Shown here piece by piece: positions 36,414-46,549 of a DNA stretch of 64,000 bases; the stretch's first letter is position 1, and every line of letters starts with the position of its first letter. Location: the NCBI RefSeq assembly GCF_002135295.1, contig NZ_NEGG01000003.1, positions 62,001-126,000 on the forward strand. Direction: 5' to 3'. A program made the position numbers and the translations under genes. This DNA comes from Acinetobacter sp. ANC 5054. GTDB lineage: Bacteria > Pseudomonadota > Gammaproteobacteria > Pseudomonadales > Moraxellaceae. Below the pieces are notes generated by a model that saw nothing but the letters and a program-made list of their open reading frames with translations, made no database searches and was not told the origin of the DNA.

Positions 36414-37520
36414 ATGGATCAGACTATGACGATTGATTACCGGCTTTTAGTGGATAATTTGACCACTGCCATTTTATTGGTCGATAGCAACCTGAATATT
36501 TTTTATTTAAATTCATCATGTGAAGCCCTTTTTGACATCAGTTTATTACGCGCATCTGGTCAACCTGTGCTGAATTTATTACATATGCCAGATGATGAAT
36601 TTAATACGCATGATGCGTTAATGAATACTTTGACCACTAGTCAGCACTACACGCGTCGTGAAGCAACTATTAATGTCAATTTCAAAGATATTCATGTGGA
36701 CTATACCGTTTCACAGCTTAACTCTGGCAAGCCCTATCACCCGCTGCTGATTATTGAGTTAAATCAGATTGATCGGATGTTGAAAATATCCAAAGAAGAA
36801 AACCTGATTCAACAGCATCAGGTTGCGCGTCAATTGATTCGAGGCGTGGCACATGAAATTAAAAATCCGCTTGGCGGAATTCGTGGTGCAACACAACTTT
36901 TAGCACGCAGTTTAAACGACCCGAAATATAGTGAATTTACCGACATTATTATCAGTGAGGTCGATCGCTTAAGAAATCTTGCAGATACCATGCTCGGTTC
37001 ACGTCAACTACCAAGCTATGAACCAGTCAATGTGCATGAACCACTTGAACGTGTTCGCGCCCTAATCGTCAATCAAACCAAAAAGAAAATCAAAATTACC
37101 CGCGATTATGATTTGTCTTTACCAGATGTATTGGCGGATCGAGATCAACTCATTCAAGTCATGCTCAATATTAGTGTCAATGCTGTCCAAGCCATGACTG
37201 AAAACAAAGATTTTTTTGTCGACCATCAACCTGAACTTACCCTCAGAACGCGCATTCAACGGCTTGTTACGATTAATGGTGTTTTAAAACGCTCTGCGGT
37301 CCGTGTTGATATTGAAGACAATGGACCGGGTGTTCCACAAGATATTTTAGAATCGGTTTTTTATCCCTTAGTGACAGGCCGCGCCAAAGGCACCGGACTT
37401 GGGTTAAGCATTGCACAAAATATCATGCATCAACATAACGGAATGATTGAATGTCAATCAGTGCCGGGAAAAACAATATTTAGCTTATATTTACCTTGGG
37501 AGTCAGATCATGTCGCGTAA
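36414..37520 (+). CDS. ntrB: Nitrogen regulation sensor kinase/phosphatase NtrB
   Basis: 368 residues. Cytoplasmic: no membrane segments. An N-terminal PAS domain (about 8-110) precedes the H-box GVAHEIKNPLGGIRGATQLL, the N box NAVQAM and G boxes DNGPGVP and GTGLGLSIAQN. NtrB phosphorylates NtrC when nitrogen is scarce under control of the PII protein. The gene overlaps ntrC by 11 bases. It has a sigma-54 promoter and candidate NtrC sites upstream, unlike the enteric operon in which glnA stands before ntrB; glnA is not in this region. Confidence 0.95.
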   Translation: MDQTMTIDYRLLVDNLTTAILLVDSNLNIFYLNSSCEALFDISLLRASGQPVLNLLHMPDDEFNTHDALMNTLTTSQHYTRREATINVNFKDIHVDYTVSQLNSGKPYHPLLIIELNQIDRMLKISKEENLIQQHQVARQLIRGVAHEIKNPLGGIRGATQLLARSLNDPKYSEFTDIIISEVDRLRNLADTMLGSRQLPSYEPVNVHEPLERVRALIVNQTKKKIKITRDYDLSLPDVLADRDQLIQVMLNISVNAVQAMTENKDFFVDHQPELTLRTRIQRLVTINGVLKRSAVRVDIEDNGPGVPQDILESVFYPLVTGRAKGTGLGLSIAQNIMHQHNGMIECQSVPGKTIFSLYLPWESDHVA

Positions 37521-38985
37521 TAAGATTTGGGTCATTGATGATGACCGTGCCATGCGTTGGGTGTTAGAAAAAACCTTTAAGGAAGAAGGGTTTGATGTTA
37601 CCAGTTTTGAAGAAGCTCAATCGGCTTTAGATCAATTAAGTGTGGATGCCCCTGATGTTATTTTAACTGACATTCGCATGCCCGGCATTGATGGTCTAAC
37701 TTTCCTAGGGAAAGTAAAAGGCAATTACCCCGATCTACCTGTCATAATAATGACAGCACATTCAGACCTTGAGTCTGCGGTATCAAGTTATCAAACAGGT
37801 GCGTTTGAGTATCTACCAAAACCTTTTGATATTGATGAAGCATTGGCTTTAGTCAATCGTGCCATTTTGCATATTGCCAAGTTACAGCAACAAGAGTCTG
37901 CAAAAACAGTTCAGCCAATTCAGTCTACCGAAATTATTGGTGAATCTCCTGCTATGCAGGAAGTTTTCCGTGCAATTGGGCGTTTGTCACAGTCGCATAT
38001 TACTGTACTGATTAATGGTGAATCTGGTACGGGTAAAGAGTTGGTTGCTCATGCATTGCATAAGCATTCACCACGTGGCAACAAACCTTTTATTGCACTC
38101 AATATGGCTGCAATCCCGAAAGACTTAATCGAAACTGAATTATTCGGGCATGAAAAAGGTGCGTTCACAGGGGCAAATACACAGCGTCAAGGTCGTTTTG
38201 AACAAGCCAATGGCGGTACATTATTCCTAGACGAAATTGGTGATATGCCATTTGAAACGCAAACGCGTTTACTCCGTGTTTTGGCTGATGGTGAATTTTA
38301 CCGCGTCGGTGGTCACATCCCAGTTAAAGTTGATGTGCGTATTGTGGCTGCAACCCACCAAGATCTTGAAAAGTTAGTACATGAAGGTCGTTTCCGCGAA
38401 GACTTATACCACCGTCTAAACGTGATTCGTATTCATATTCCTAAGCTTGCACACCGTAGCGAAGATATTCCAATGCTTGCGCAGCATTTCTTGGCGAGTG
38501 CAGGTAAAGAACTAGGTGTAAGTCCAAAAATTCTGCGCCCTGAAACGCAAGAATATATGCAGAAACTCCCTTGGCAAGGTAACGTGCGTCAGCTCGAAAA
38601 TACTTGCCGATGGCTCACCGTGATGATTACAGGTCGTGAAGTTTATCCTGAAGACTTACCATCAGAATTAAAACAAATACCTATTCAAGGCAGTGATGGC
38701 ACTCCAACCAATCAAGGCATCGACCGAATTGGTGTACATCATTGGGATGAGTTACTTGGTCAATGGGCTATACAAAAGTTGAAAAATGGCGAAATGAAAA
38801 TTCTCGACATTGCGACACCAATGTTTGAACGCACATTAATCAATGCTGCATTACAGCAAACACGTGGTCGTAAACGCCATGCAGCTGAACTTCTTGGCTG
38901 GGGTCGTAACACACTTACACGCAAGCTCAAAGAACTTGGTATGGACAGTGCTGAAGATGATGTAGAAGAAGAAGTTGAAAGTTAA
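37510..38985 (+). CDS. ntrC: Nitrogen regulator NtrC, sigma-54 activator
   Basis: 491 residues from the ATG at 37510, with GGAG upstream; the frame opens at 37447 inside ntrB. Receiver domain with D54 (ILTDIRMPG), AAA+ domain with Walker A GESGTGKE, the sigma-54 contact motif GAFTGA ([11 protein letters not shown]), Walker B and arginine finger region, and a C-terminal Fis-type helix-turn-helix ([25 protein letters not shown]). NtrC binds enhancers and drives sigma-54 promoters when phosphorylated by NtrB. Highly acidic tail DDVEEEVES. Confidence 0.97.
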   Translation: MSRNKIWVIDDDRAMRWVLEKTFKEEGFDVTSFEEAQSALDQLSVDAPDVILTDIRMPGIDGLTFLGKVKGNYPDLPVIIMTAHSDLESAVSSYQTGAFEYLPKPFDIDEALALVNRAILHIAKLQQQESAKTVQPIQSTEIIGESPAMQEVFRAIGRLSQSHITVLINGESGTGKELVAHALHKHSPRGNKPFIALNMAAIPKDLIETELFGHEKGAFTGANTQRQGRFEQANGGTLFLDEIGDMPFETQTRLLRVLADGEFYRVGGHIPVKVDVRIVAATHQDLEKLVHEGRFREDLYHRLNVIRIHIPKLAHRSEDIPMLAQHFLASAGKELGVSPKILRPETQEYMQKLPWQGNVRQLENTCRWLTVMITGREVYPEDLPSELKQIPIQGSDGTPTNQGIDRIGVHHWDELLGQWAIQKLKNGEMKILDIATPMFERTLINAALQQTRGRKRHAAELLGWGRNTLTRKLKELGMDSAEDDVEEEVES

Positions 38986-39011
38986 TTTTTAACTTTTAAC
39001 TGCAATAGAAC

Positions 39012-39044
39012 AAAAAAAGCCAGTCACACGACTGGCTTTTTTTA
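39012..39044 (+). terminator. Terminator after ntrC
   Basis: AAAAAAAGCCAGTC-acac-GACTGGCTTTTTTT, long stem with T tract. Confidence 0.88.
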
Positions 39045-39091
39045 TGTTTTGAGTTTTGATGCGAAAATTTCAGATCTTTAAATAATTATTT

Positions 39092-39418
39092 TCAAACAGT
39101 AAAACCAACATATCGCGAATAACCTTCTGCGCCTAAGTCAGATTGATAAATCAAAAACTCTGGATATGTCGAAGCCGTAATTTCAGTAAACATGTGATAA
39201 AGGTCATCATTGGCATGCAACTCATCGACAGTATGTTGCATTGTTTGTTCAAATTCATCGGTGATGTATTCAAAACCAATATCCATCGCAATAAATAAAA
39301 CATGCTCACATGGTTGAACATACTGCTCTTCTGACCAATCGATTACGTGCTGCTGGCAGTGTGGACATTGAATGTTATCTGATGGAGAAATATCGAGTTC
39401 AATAAGTTGATAAGACAT
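39092..39418 (-). CDS. Small zinc-finger-like protein of unknown function
   Basis: 108 residues. QCPHCQQH and a later QPCEHVL suggest metal binding by CxxC plus one more Cys/His pair. The rest is acidic with many aromatic residues, no signal peptide and no membrane helix. Convergent with ntrC and flanked by terminators. No family recognised. Confidence 0.6.
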   Translation of the reverse strand: MSYQLIELDISPSDNIQCPHCQQHVIDWSEEQYVQPCEHVLFIAMDIGFEYITDEFEQTMQHTVDELHANDDLYHMFTEITASTYPEFLIYQSDLGAEGYSRYVGFTV

Positions 39419-39490
39419 AAAAACAGAACTTTTTGGGTATTTCCCTCATTCTATCAAATGTTCTGAAATCAATATAAAAATTTCTACCAT

Positions 39491-39519
39491 GAAAAAAGGA
39501 GCCGCAGCTCCTTTTTTCA
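39491..39519. terminator. Terminator between unknown gene and MFS transporter
   Basis: AAAAAAGGAG-ccgcag-CTCCTTTTTT hairpin. Confidence 0.85.
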
Positions 39520-39531
39520 TATTTTAAAAAT

Positions 39532-40737
39532 TTACTTCTTTTGTGCAGATTTATAAGCGGATAGCGCTGCTACAGCAACAGCTGACAATACAATCCCCGG
39601 TGCACTTGCGATTAAGATACCTGTTGTACCTAAACCGAGTGCTAAAATCTTACCAGTCAATAATGGCCCAGTCATTGCACCAAGACGACCCCATGAAATT
39701 GCACTTCCCACACCAGTAACTTTACCAGCTGGAGAATAAAAGATTGGGGAAATACCGTACAGAATAGATTGACCTCCTGTAGAGAAAATACCACCCATTA
39801 CACCTGCCGCAATAAGCAGTGGAATTGAACTTGTTGTGAACAATACAAATAGTGCAACAAATAGACCTGTGTAAATAATTACTGCCATTTGCCAAAGTTT
39901 TAGGCGATCAAGTAGATAACCCAGACCCAAAGTACCAATGACTGCGCCCACTTGGAATACCAGCATGATCATAAATGCTTGCTGTTTCTCCAAACCTTGC
40001 TCCATCAGCAAGTTTGGTAACCAGCTAATCAAGATGTAGTTCACCATAAGGGTAAAGAAAAAACTTAACCAAAGTGGCAAAGTATACTTATAGCGTTGCT
40101 CAGCAAATAAAATTTGCCCCATACCCGGCACAGCTTCAGTTGTTTCAGCTTGAACTTTTTCCTTACGTTTATCTTTTAAAATAAATGCCATAAACGGAAG
40201 CAGTACTAGTGGCGTTAAACCACCAATTAAGAACAAGGTATGCCATGAAATGTCTTTAAACAATATGCCCAAGCCAGCAACAAAGATAGCGCCAACAGGT
40301 AAACCACAGTACATCAAACTGTTTAAACGACCTCGATTCGCTTCTGTTGCTTCATCACCCACAACCGAAATCATGGTTGGCATTGCAGCCCCCAGGCCCA
40401 ACCCAGTAAAGAAACGTGCGGTATATAAAACTTCAATACTTGGTGCAAGTGCCGTAATCGACATAAACACACCAAAGATAAAAATAGACAACATGAGGAC
40501 TTTTTTCTGTCCTAAGTAGTCTGCTATTCGTCCACCAAAAAATGCACCAAATAGCATCCCAAATACGCCAAGGCTAAATACATAGCCCATTTGGACTTGG
40601 TCTAAGGAAAATGTGGCTGCAATTCCTTTCGCAGCAATACCGGGTGCTTGTAGGTCAAAGCCTTCAAAAAATGCCACCCAGAAACACAAAAATACCGTTA
40701 GAAATTTTTGCATTTTTCCCGATTCTTGATTTGCCAT
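39532..40737 (-). CDS. mhpT: MFS transporter, aromatic acid:H+ symporter type (MhpT-like)
   Basis: 401 residues, 12 membrane helices. The first helix region VAFFEGFDLQAPGIAAKGIAATF, the loop motif GGRIADYLGQKK (DRxGRK type), and TGLGLGAAMPTMISV, GGQSILYGISPIFY and TGVGSAISWGRLGAMTGPLLTGK strongly resemble E. coli MhpT, the 3-(3-hydroxyphenyl)propionate transporter. No catabolic genes are near, so the substrate in this organism is inferred only; an aromatic acid is likely. Long, mostly promoter-like intergenic DNA lies upstream. Confidence 0.75.
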   Translation of the reverse strand: MANQESGKMQKFLTVFLCFWVAFFEGFDLQAPGIAAKGIAATFSLDQVQMGYVFSLGVFGMLFGAFFGGRIADYLGQKKVLMLSIFIFGVFMSITALAPSIEVLYTARFFTGLGLGAAMPTMISVVGDEATEANRGRLNSLMYCGLPVGAIFVAGLGILFKDISWHTLFLIGGLTPLVLLPFMAFILKDKRKEKVQAETTEAVPGMGQILFAEQRYKYTLPLWLSFFFTLMVNYILISWLPNLLMEQGLEKQQAFMIMLVFQVGAVIGTLGLGYLLDRLKLWQMAVIIYTGLFVALFVLFTTSSIPLLIAAGVMGGIFSTGGQSILYGISPIFYSPAGKVTGVGSAISWGRLGAMTGPLLTGKILALGLGTTGILIASAPGIVLSAVAVAALSAYKSAQKK

Positions 40738-41086
40738 AATCGAACTCCATTCATTGAGCGCAAATGCGGTTTTCCGCCATGGTTGAAGTGTCTTCTTTAT
40801 CGCGTTAAATAAATACCACTACAATAGTAGGAATTAAGCTTAGCAATATGACTTAATTAAGACTTAAAACTTTGTATAACAATACATTCCACATCTTAAT
40901 TATTTATTTTTTGTTTATATTTCAATGATTTAATTTTTCGAAATATTTTAATGATCAAACCATAGCTAGAAATGATTATTTAAATAGTTTTAGACAAAAT
41001 GCGAAGTTGATTTCGATATAAATATTATGTTTTATAATTTCAATATCCATTACAATCAAAGGAATACTTACCAATAAATATTAACA
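40738..41086. other. Intergenic region between the MFS gene and the SIR2-TPR gene
   Basis: 349 bases of strongly AT-rich DNA between divergent genes. TATAAT at 41033-41038 may be the -10 of the SIR2 gene, but no well-spaced -35 is seen. No open frame or hairpin of note. Confidence 0.5.
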
Positions 41087-42910
41087 ATGAGCTTTACAGT
41101 ACAAGAAGTCGCACAGCTTTTAAAACAATCTAAGGAAAATAAAAAGCCTTATGTCTTTTTCACAGGTGCAGGTTGTTCAGTCAAAGCAGATGTACCTTCT
41201 GCGACTGGTTTAATTCAAGAGATTCATGAAAAGTTTCCATTACAAGTTAAAAATATTAACCATGAAAAAGACAAATATAACTATGGTAAATATATGTCTG
41301 CACTCGACAAAGATGAACGCAGACGCTTACTCAAACCACATATCATTTATAACAAAAAGATAAATTGGGCACATATTGCTTTAGCTTGCCTGATGCAAGC
41401 TGGCTATATTCAGCGAGTTTTGACCTTTAATTTTGATAGTATTCTTTCTCGTGCATGCAATATGCTCGGTTTACACCCCTCAATTTATGATTTTGCTACA
41501 GCCAATCCCCATTTGTATCACCTGATTAATGACCCTTCTATTGTTCATTTACATGGTCAAGGGACTGGTTTTGTACAGCTAAATACAGAAGACGAAACCG
41601 AAAAACATACTGAAAAATTAGGTGAATTCGTTGCAGCAACATTAAATACAAACCCAAGCCTATTTATTGGATATAGTGGTAATGCTGATGCTTTCTTCCC
41701 ACTACTGGAGGAAAAATATTCTGAACAGCATCGATTAATTTGGACTGGTACAAAAAGCACAATCGATGGATTAGAATCAGATTCCGTTAAAAAATTTTTA
41801 AAGAAAAATAACAATCTAACCCATTACATAGGAGATACTTTTGCCGATGACTTCTTAATTCAACTAGCAAAAGAGCTTGATTGTTTCCCACCTGAATTAT
41901 TTTCTAATCCTTACAAGTTTTTAAATCAGCAACTTGAAACTGTGCAACCATATCCTCTCGGTGACGGATTAGATATTTTGGAAAACTTAACCACATACTT
42001 AATTGAACAATCCGAAAAATCATTAACAACAACCCTATATACAGCATTTATTCATAAATATTCCAATAAAGAGTCAATAAATGGATTGAATGAACATGAA
42101 ATTGATCAAGTCATGTGGGCTTATGATCAACAAGCAAGAATTTATTTGGAAGAAAAAAAGCATATAGAATGTCAAAACTTGTATATTCAAGCTCTATCTA
42201 TGTGTGAAAGCCATGTTGGATGTATTAATAATTATGGTGTGTCTCTCTGTCACATTGCTAGAATAAATAATGATATAGATATGTTTGTCCTATCGGTCAA
42301 ACAGTTTGAAAAGTCGTTATCTATCAACTCAAAGTATGTAAATAGTTTAATAGGTTACGCACATTCCATTATTGAGATAGCTGTAATAAAAAATGATGAA
42401 GCTTTATCTCAGAAGTGTTTCGACACTTACGATCAAGTACTAAATTTAATGTCAAACAATCCAGATCATTATGCTAATTATGGAGCCTGCGTACTTCTAT
42501 TTGCTATTCAAAAACAAGATGAAGGTTTATTTCATAAAGCAGTAAATCTTATTGAGCAGGCTTATAAACTTCAACCTGAAAATTTTGAACATCTTAACAA
42601 TTACAATGGAGCTATTTTAAGTCTTGCTTATTTGAAAAACGATAAAAATTTATTCGATATAGCATTTACATCAATCAACAATGCTTTAGAAATAAATCCC
42701 GAAAGAACCTATAATTTAGTATGTTATTATTCGATAACCAGCCAAAATGATTTAGCTAAAGATAATTTATTTAAGGCTCTGAGTTATAATACGCTCCCAA
42801 ATCTTGACCATTTAAATACAGATAAAGAACTAGATAACATCCGAAATGAACCATGGTTCATTGAACTCTTAGAGCGCTTAAAAGAAAAAGAAGATAATAA
42901 AGTAGCATAA
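41087..42910 (+). CDS. SIR2-domain protein with C-terminal TPR-like repeats, probable NADase defence effector
   Basis: 607 residues in two parts. Residues about 1-270 form a SIR2-like NAD-binding domain: FFTGAGCS (24-31), TFNFD (113-117, N115), HLHG (154-157, H156 as likely catalytic His), FIGYSGNAD (193-201) and WTG. These are the features of the bacterial SIR2 NADases used in anti-phage systems. Residues about 345-560 hold helical repeats with a period of roughly 41, starting at NNYG (381), GYA (423), ANYG (463) and NNYNG (504), TPR-like but longer; the tail NTDKELDNIRNEPWFIELL is a common TPR cap. The gene stands alone, more AT-rich than its neighbours, between an MFS gene and mnmG. No second gene of Thoeris or HerA type is present. 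Defence function is inference. Confidence 0.8.
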   Translation: MSFTVQEVAQLLKQSKENKKPYVFFTGAGCSVKADVPSATGLIQEIHEKFPLQVKNINHEKDKYNYGKYMSALDKDERRRLLKPHIIYNKKINWAHIALACLMQAGYIQRVLTFNFDSILSRACNMLGLHPSIYDFATANPHLYHLINDPSIVHLHGQGTGFVQLNTEDETEKHTEKLGEFVAATLNTNPSLFIGYSGNADAFFPLLEEKYSEQHRLIWTGTKSTIDGLESDSVKKFLKKNNNLTHYIGDTFADDFLIQLAKELDCFPPELFSNPYKFLNQQLETVQPYPLGDGLDILENLTTYLIEQSEKSLTTTLYTAFIHKYSNKESINGLNEHEIDQVMWAYDQQARIYLEEKKHIECQNLYIQALSMCESHVGCINNYGVSLCHIARINNDIDMFVLSVKQFEKSLSINSKYVNSLIGYAHSIIEIAVIKNDEALSQKCFDTYDQVLNLMSNNPDHYANYGACVLLFAIQKQDEGLFHKAVNLIEQAYKLQPENFEHLNNYNGAILSLAYLKNDKNLFDIAFTSINNALEINPERTYNLVCYYSITSQNDLAKDNLFKALSYNTLPNLDHLNTDKELDNIRNEPWFIELLERLKEKEDNKVA

Positions 42911-42914
42911 ATAA

Positions 42915-42938
42915 AAAACCCGCTAAGTAGCGGGTTTT
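42915..42938. terminator. Bidirectional terminator shared by the SIR2 gene and mnmG
   Basis: AAAACCCGCT-aagt-AGCGGGTTTT, perfect 10-bp stem between the convergent genes. Confidence 0.88.
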
Positions 42939-42954
42939 CTTTTAGCTTAAAATC

Positions 42955-44835
42955 TTATGCAGATTTTTTCGCTTGGTTATTCTTACGTATTGTAATCATC
43001 ACCAATTGAACTGCGGCAGGTGTTACACCCGGAATACGGCTAGCTTGTGCCAATGTTTCAGGACGAACATCTTTCAATTTCAGTGTAATTTCACGAGAAA
43101 GACCAGAAACCACATCATAATTAAAGTCTTCTGGAATACGTGTGTCTTCCAAACGTTTCATTTGCGCAACGTCTTCTTGCTGACGGTTAATATAACCTGC
43201 ATATTTCACAGCAATTTCAATTTGCTCACCAACAAAGGCTGAAACTTCTGAACCAGTCAATTCAGCAATTTGCGAGAAGTTGATATTTGGACGTTTTAAC
43301 AAATCAATCGCATTGGTTTCTTTAGACAGATCATCACCTGTCATTTCAACGAATTTTTTGCCTAATGGATTGTTTGGAGCAGCCCATAGATGCTGTAAAC
43401 GGCCTTTTTCAGTTTCTACAGCTTCCATTTTTTGGCAGAACGAATCCCAACGCGCATCATCCACCAGACCCATTTCACGGCCAATAGCAGTTAAACGCTG
43501 ATCTGCATTGTCTTCACGCAACATCAAACGGTATTCCGCACGTGAGGTAAACATACGGTACGGTTCTTTAGTACCCAAAGTAATCAGGTCGTCAACCAAT
43601 ACACCCATGTATGCTTCATCACGCTTAGGTGTCCATTGTTCTTGATCCCACGCACGGCGCGCAGCGTTCAAGCCTGCAAGCAAGCCTTGCGCACCCGCTT
43701 CTTCATAACCTGTTGTACCGTTAATTTGACCTGCAAAATACAAGTTATTAATCGATTTGGTTTCTAAAGAGAATTTCAAAGATTGCGGGTTGAAATAATC
43801 GTACTCAATTGCATAGCCTGGACGCAAAATGTGCGCATTTTCCATACCACGGATTGAGCGAACCAATTCAAACTGCACATCAAATGGCAATGAAGTTGAA
43901 ATACCATTTGGATAAAGCTCATGTGTATCCAAACCTTCTGGCTCTAGGAATACTTGATGCGAATCTTTATCTGCAAATTTATGAATTTTGTCTTCAATTG
44001 ATGGGCAGTAGCGTGGACCAACACCTTCAATCACACCTGTATACATTGGTGAACGGTCTAAACCACCACGAATGATGTCGTGGGTACGTTCATTGGTATG
44101 GGTAATGTAGCAGTTGATTTGCTCAGGATGCATAGACGCATCACCCATGAATGACATCGTCGGAGACGGGAAATCACCCGGCTGTGGCGTCATTACAGAG
44201 AAATCTACAGAACGTGCGTCAATACGTGGTGGTGTACCTGTTTTTAAACGACCTACAGGCAAGTTCAATTCACGTAGGCGCGCAGCTAACGAAATTGAAG
44301 GAGGATCACCAGCACGACCACCTGAAGCATTATTTAGACCAATGTGAATCACGCCGCCTAGGAATGTACCCGTTGTCAGTACAACTGTTTTCGCATCAAA
44401 GCGAATACCCATTTGGGTGACTACGCCTTTAACAGTATCGCCTTCAACAATAAGGTCATCAGCGGCTTGTTGGAAAATATCCAAATTTGCTTGATTTTCT
44501 AAAGTATGACGAATCGCAGCTTTAAAACGCACACGGTCAGCTTGCGCACGAGTCGCGCGTACTGCTGCACCTTTACGTGAATTTAAAATACGGAATTGAA
44601 TACCGCCTTTATCGGCAGCCAATGCCATTGCACCGCCCAAAGCATCAATTTCACGTACTAAATGTGATTTACCAATACCACCAATGGCTGGGTTACAGCT
44701 CATCTGCCCTAAAGTCTCAATATTATGAGTTAAGAGTAAAGTCTGTCGACCCATACGTGCCGCAGCAAGCGCTGCTTCTGTACCCGCGTGACCGCCGCCG
44801 ATAACAATGACATCGTAAACTTTAGGATAATGCAT
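42955..44835 (-). CDS. mnmG: tRNA uridine-5-carboxymethylaminomethyl modification enzyme MnmG (GidA)
   Basis: 626 residues. FAD-binding [21 protein letters not shown] at the N-terminus, the second dinucleotide region near [17 protein letters not shown], and the family motifs [27 protein letters not shown] and [11 protein letters not shown]. With MnmE it makes the cmnm5 modification at tRNA wobble uridine. MnmE is not in the window. Present as a single gene with a terminator shared with the opposing SIR2 gene. Confidence 0.97.
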   Translation of the reverse strand: MHYPKVYDVIVIGGGHAGTEAALAAARMGRQTLLLTHNIETLGQMSCNPAIGGIGKSHLVREIDALGGAMALAADKGGIQFRILNSRKGAAVRATRAQADRVRFKAAIRHTLENQANLDIFQQAADDLIVEGDTVKGVVTQMGIRFDAKTVVLTTGTFLGGVIHIGLNNASGGRAGDPPSISLAARLRELNLPVGRLKTGTPPRIDARSVDFSVMTPQPGDFPSPTMSFMGDASMHPEQINCYITHTNERTHDIIRGGLDRSPMYTGVIEGVGPRYCPSIEDKIHKFADKDSHQVFLEPEGLDTHELYPNGISTSLPFDVQFELVRSIRGMENAHILRPGYAIEYDYFNPQSLKFSLETKSINNLYFAGQINGTTGYEEAGAQGLLAGLNAARRAWDQEQWTPKRDEAYMGVLVDDLITLGTKEPYRMFTSRAEYRLMLREDNADQRLTAIGREMGLVDDARWDSFCQKMEAVETEKGRLQHLWAAPNNPLGKKFVEMTGDDLSKETNAIDLLKRPNINFSQIAELTGSEVSAFVGEQIEIAVKYAGYINRQQEDVAQMKRLEDTRIPEDFNYDVVSGLSREITLKLKDVRPETLAQASRIPGVTPAAVQLVMITIRKNNQAKKSA

Positions 44836-45087
44836 AGTGGTAAAGGAGATTAAAAAAGGATGACGAAAGATTATAGCAAAATTTCATCGATAAGTTGACT
44901 GATTCAGTCTAATTTATCGTATTTAGGCGTTCAGAAAATCGTTCTTTTCCTTTATACACATACATAATTTGCATATTCGTCATAAAACTATACATATCTA
45001 CCGCAAAAGTTACCTGATCATTGTTGTTTTATTTTGGCTATTTTTTATGCTGTTAGAGATCCCATGAGAATCATAAGGACTAAAAGC

Positions 45088-45438
45088 ATGAATAAGAATA
45101 TTTTGCTCTCCACGGTTTTATGCGGTTTATGTTTATCCCCACTAGCAGCATCAGCAAATGACAAAGTTGAAAAAGTCTATGATGCCCAACGCTATCAACA
45201 AGTGTGTAAAGGTAAGACTCAAGGTGCTCAAGTTAGCTTTGCTTACCGCGGAATTATCTGGAATGGTACATGTGAACCACAATTCTTTGCTTCTTCTAAA
45301 AATGTAAATATTCATGGTGAAGAAACAGAACTTCTAAGCACATGTAGCGCAGATGCAAAAGCAACCATGGCTACAATTAATGGACAAGAAGTTAAAGGTA
45401 AATGTGCGCTTGGATTCACGCCTCCGCGCCCTAAATAA
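45088..45438 (+). CDS. Small secreted protein of unknown function
   Basis: 116 residues from the ATG at 45088 with AAGGA nine bases before it; a start at 45034 would bury the signal peptide. Signal MNKNILLSTVLCGLCLSPLAASA then NDKVEK. The mature part has four Cys (VCKGK, GTCEPQ, STCSAD, GKCALG), suggesting two disulfides and a compact periplasmic fold. No family recognised. A terminator follows. Confidence 0.65.
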   Translation: MNKNILLSTVLCGLCLSPLAASANDKVEKVYDAQRYQQVCKGKTQGAQVSFAYRGIIWNGTCEPQFFASSKNVNIHGEETELLSTCSADAKATMATINGQEVKGKCALGFTPPRPK

Positions 45439-45481
45439 TCTTGTTAGCAAGGTAAATATCGACTGTTTAACAGATCAAACT

Positions 45482-45518
45482 TAAAGCGGGTAAAACGTCG
45501 TTTTTTTACCCGCTTTAT
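45482..45518 (+). terminator. Terminator after the secreted-protein gene
   Basis: TAAAGCGGGTAAAA and TTTTACCCGCTTTA form a perfect 14-bp stem with an 8-base loop. Confidence 0.88.
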
Positions 45519-45586
45519 TTATTGCTTATTTGTAAAACTCAGCTACACTCAAAAAGACTATAAAGATAAAAATATCAGGAAATTCC

Positions 45587-46477
45587 ATGGATTCGGGATT
45601 ATTTGCATTTTTTCTGCCAATTGCATTGGCAATTATGATGATGGGGCTTGGGCTCGAACTTTCAATCAAAGATTTCTTACGTGTGGGACGTTATCCTAAA
45701 GTAATTTTTATTGCACTTTTTACTCAGCTTATTTTATTAACTGGCATCGCATTTGTTCTATGCATTTTACTTGAGTTACCCCCACTACTTTCTGTTGGCT
45801 TAATGCTACTAGCAGCCTCACCAGGCGGGCCTACTGCCAACTTATTTAGTTATATTTATAAAGGTGATGTTGCACTCAACATTACTTTAACAGCGATAAA
45901 TTCTGTTATTTCCTGCTTTACCCTGCCTTTTATTGTCAATCTATCCATTTTATATTTTTTAGGGGAAAGCACTGCAATTGGTATGCCGATCGAGAAGATC
46001 ACCCATGTATTTTTAATTATCTTTATTCCAGTGTGTTTAGGAATGTTGGTACGAAACTCTTTACCCACCTTTGCTTATAAATTTAATAAGCCAATGCGCA
46101 TGCTGTCCATTTTTTTATTAACGCTGATTTTTCTCGTTGCCGTGGTGCGGGAACAAAGCAACATTATTACTTACTTTGCCAGTGTTGGTATTGCCACTTG
46201 TCTATTCTGTTTCAGTGGGCTGTTTTTGGGATATTTAATTCCTCATCTGGCACGTATTCCAGAAAAACAAGCGCGAGCATGCACCTTTGAAATTGGTATT
46301 CATAATACCAGTATTGCCTTAACCATTGCATTGAGTGTACTTGAAAGCACCACAATCGCCATACCTGCTGGCGTCTATTCTATTTTCATGTATTTTCTGG
46401 CGACCTTATTTGGTTTCATTTTAACCCGTCGTGGGAGCCACCTGATTCAAAAACGCAACCCCGAAGCTACACATTAA
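45587..46477 (+). CDS. Bile acid:sodium symporter (BASS) family transporter, copy 1
   Basis: 296 residues, about ten helices. Family features: MGLGLELSIKDFLRV after the first helix, LAASPGGPTANLFSY (the helix-break region binding sodium in ASBT relatives), NITLTAINSVISC and the C-terminal EIGIHNTSIALTIAL. The next gene is a close paralogue with every one of these segments, so the pair is a tandem duplication. BASS proteins move organic anions (bile acids, pantoate, keto acids); the bacterial substrate is unknown. Confidence 0.85.
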   Translation: MDSGLFAFFLPIALAIMMMGLGLELSIKDFLRVGRYPKVIFIALFTQLILLTGIAFVLCILLELPPLLSVGLMLLAASPGGPTANLFSYIYKGDVALNITLTAINSVISCFTLPFIVNLSILYFLGESTAIGMPIEKITHVFLIIFIPVCLGMLVRNSLPTFAYKFNKPMRMLSIFLLTLIFLVAVVREQSNIITYFASVGIATCLFCFSGLFLGYLIPHLARIPEKQARACTFEIGIHNTSIALTIALSVLESTTIAIPAGVYSIFMYFLATLFGFILTRRGSHLIQKRNPEATH

Positions 46478-46549
46478 TTTTTATAAAAATCGCTCGCCAT
46501 ATGGATAGTGGTGGGAATCCTTTAAACATGCTCAAGGAGAACATTCAAT

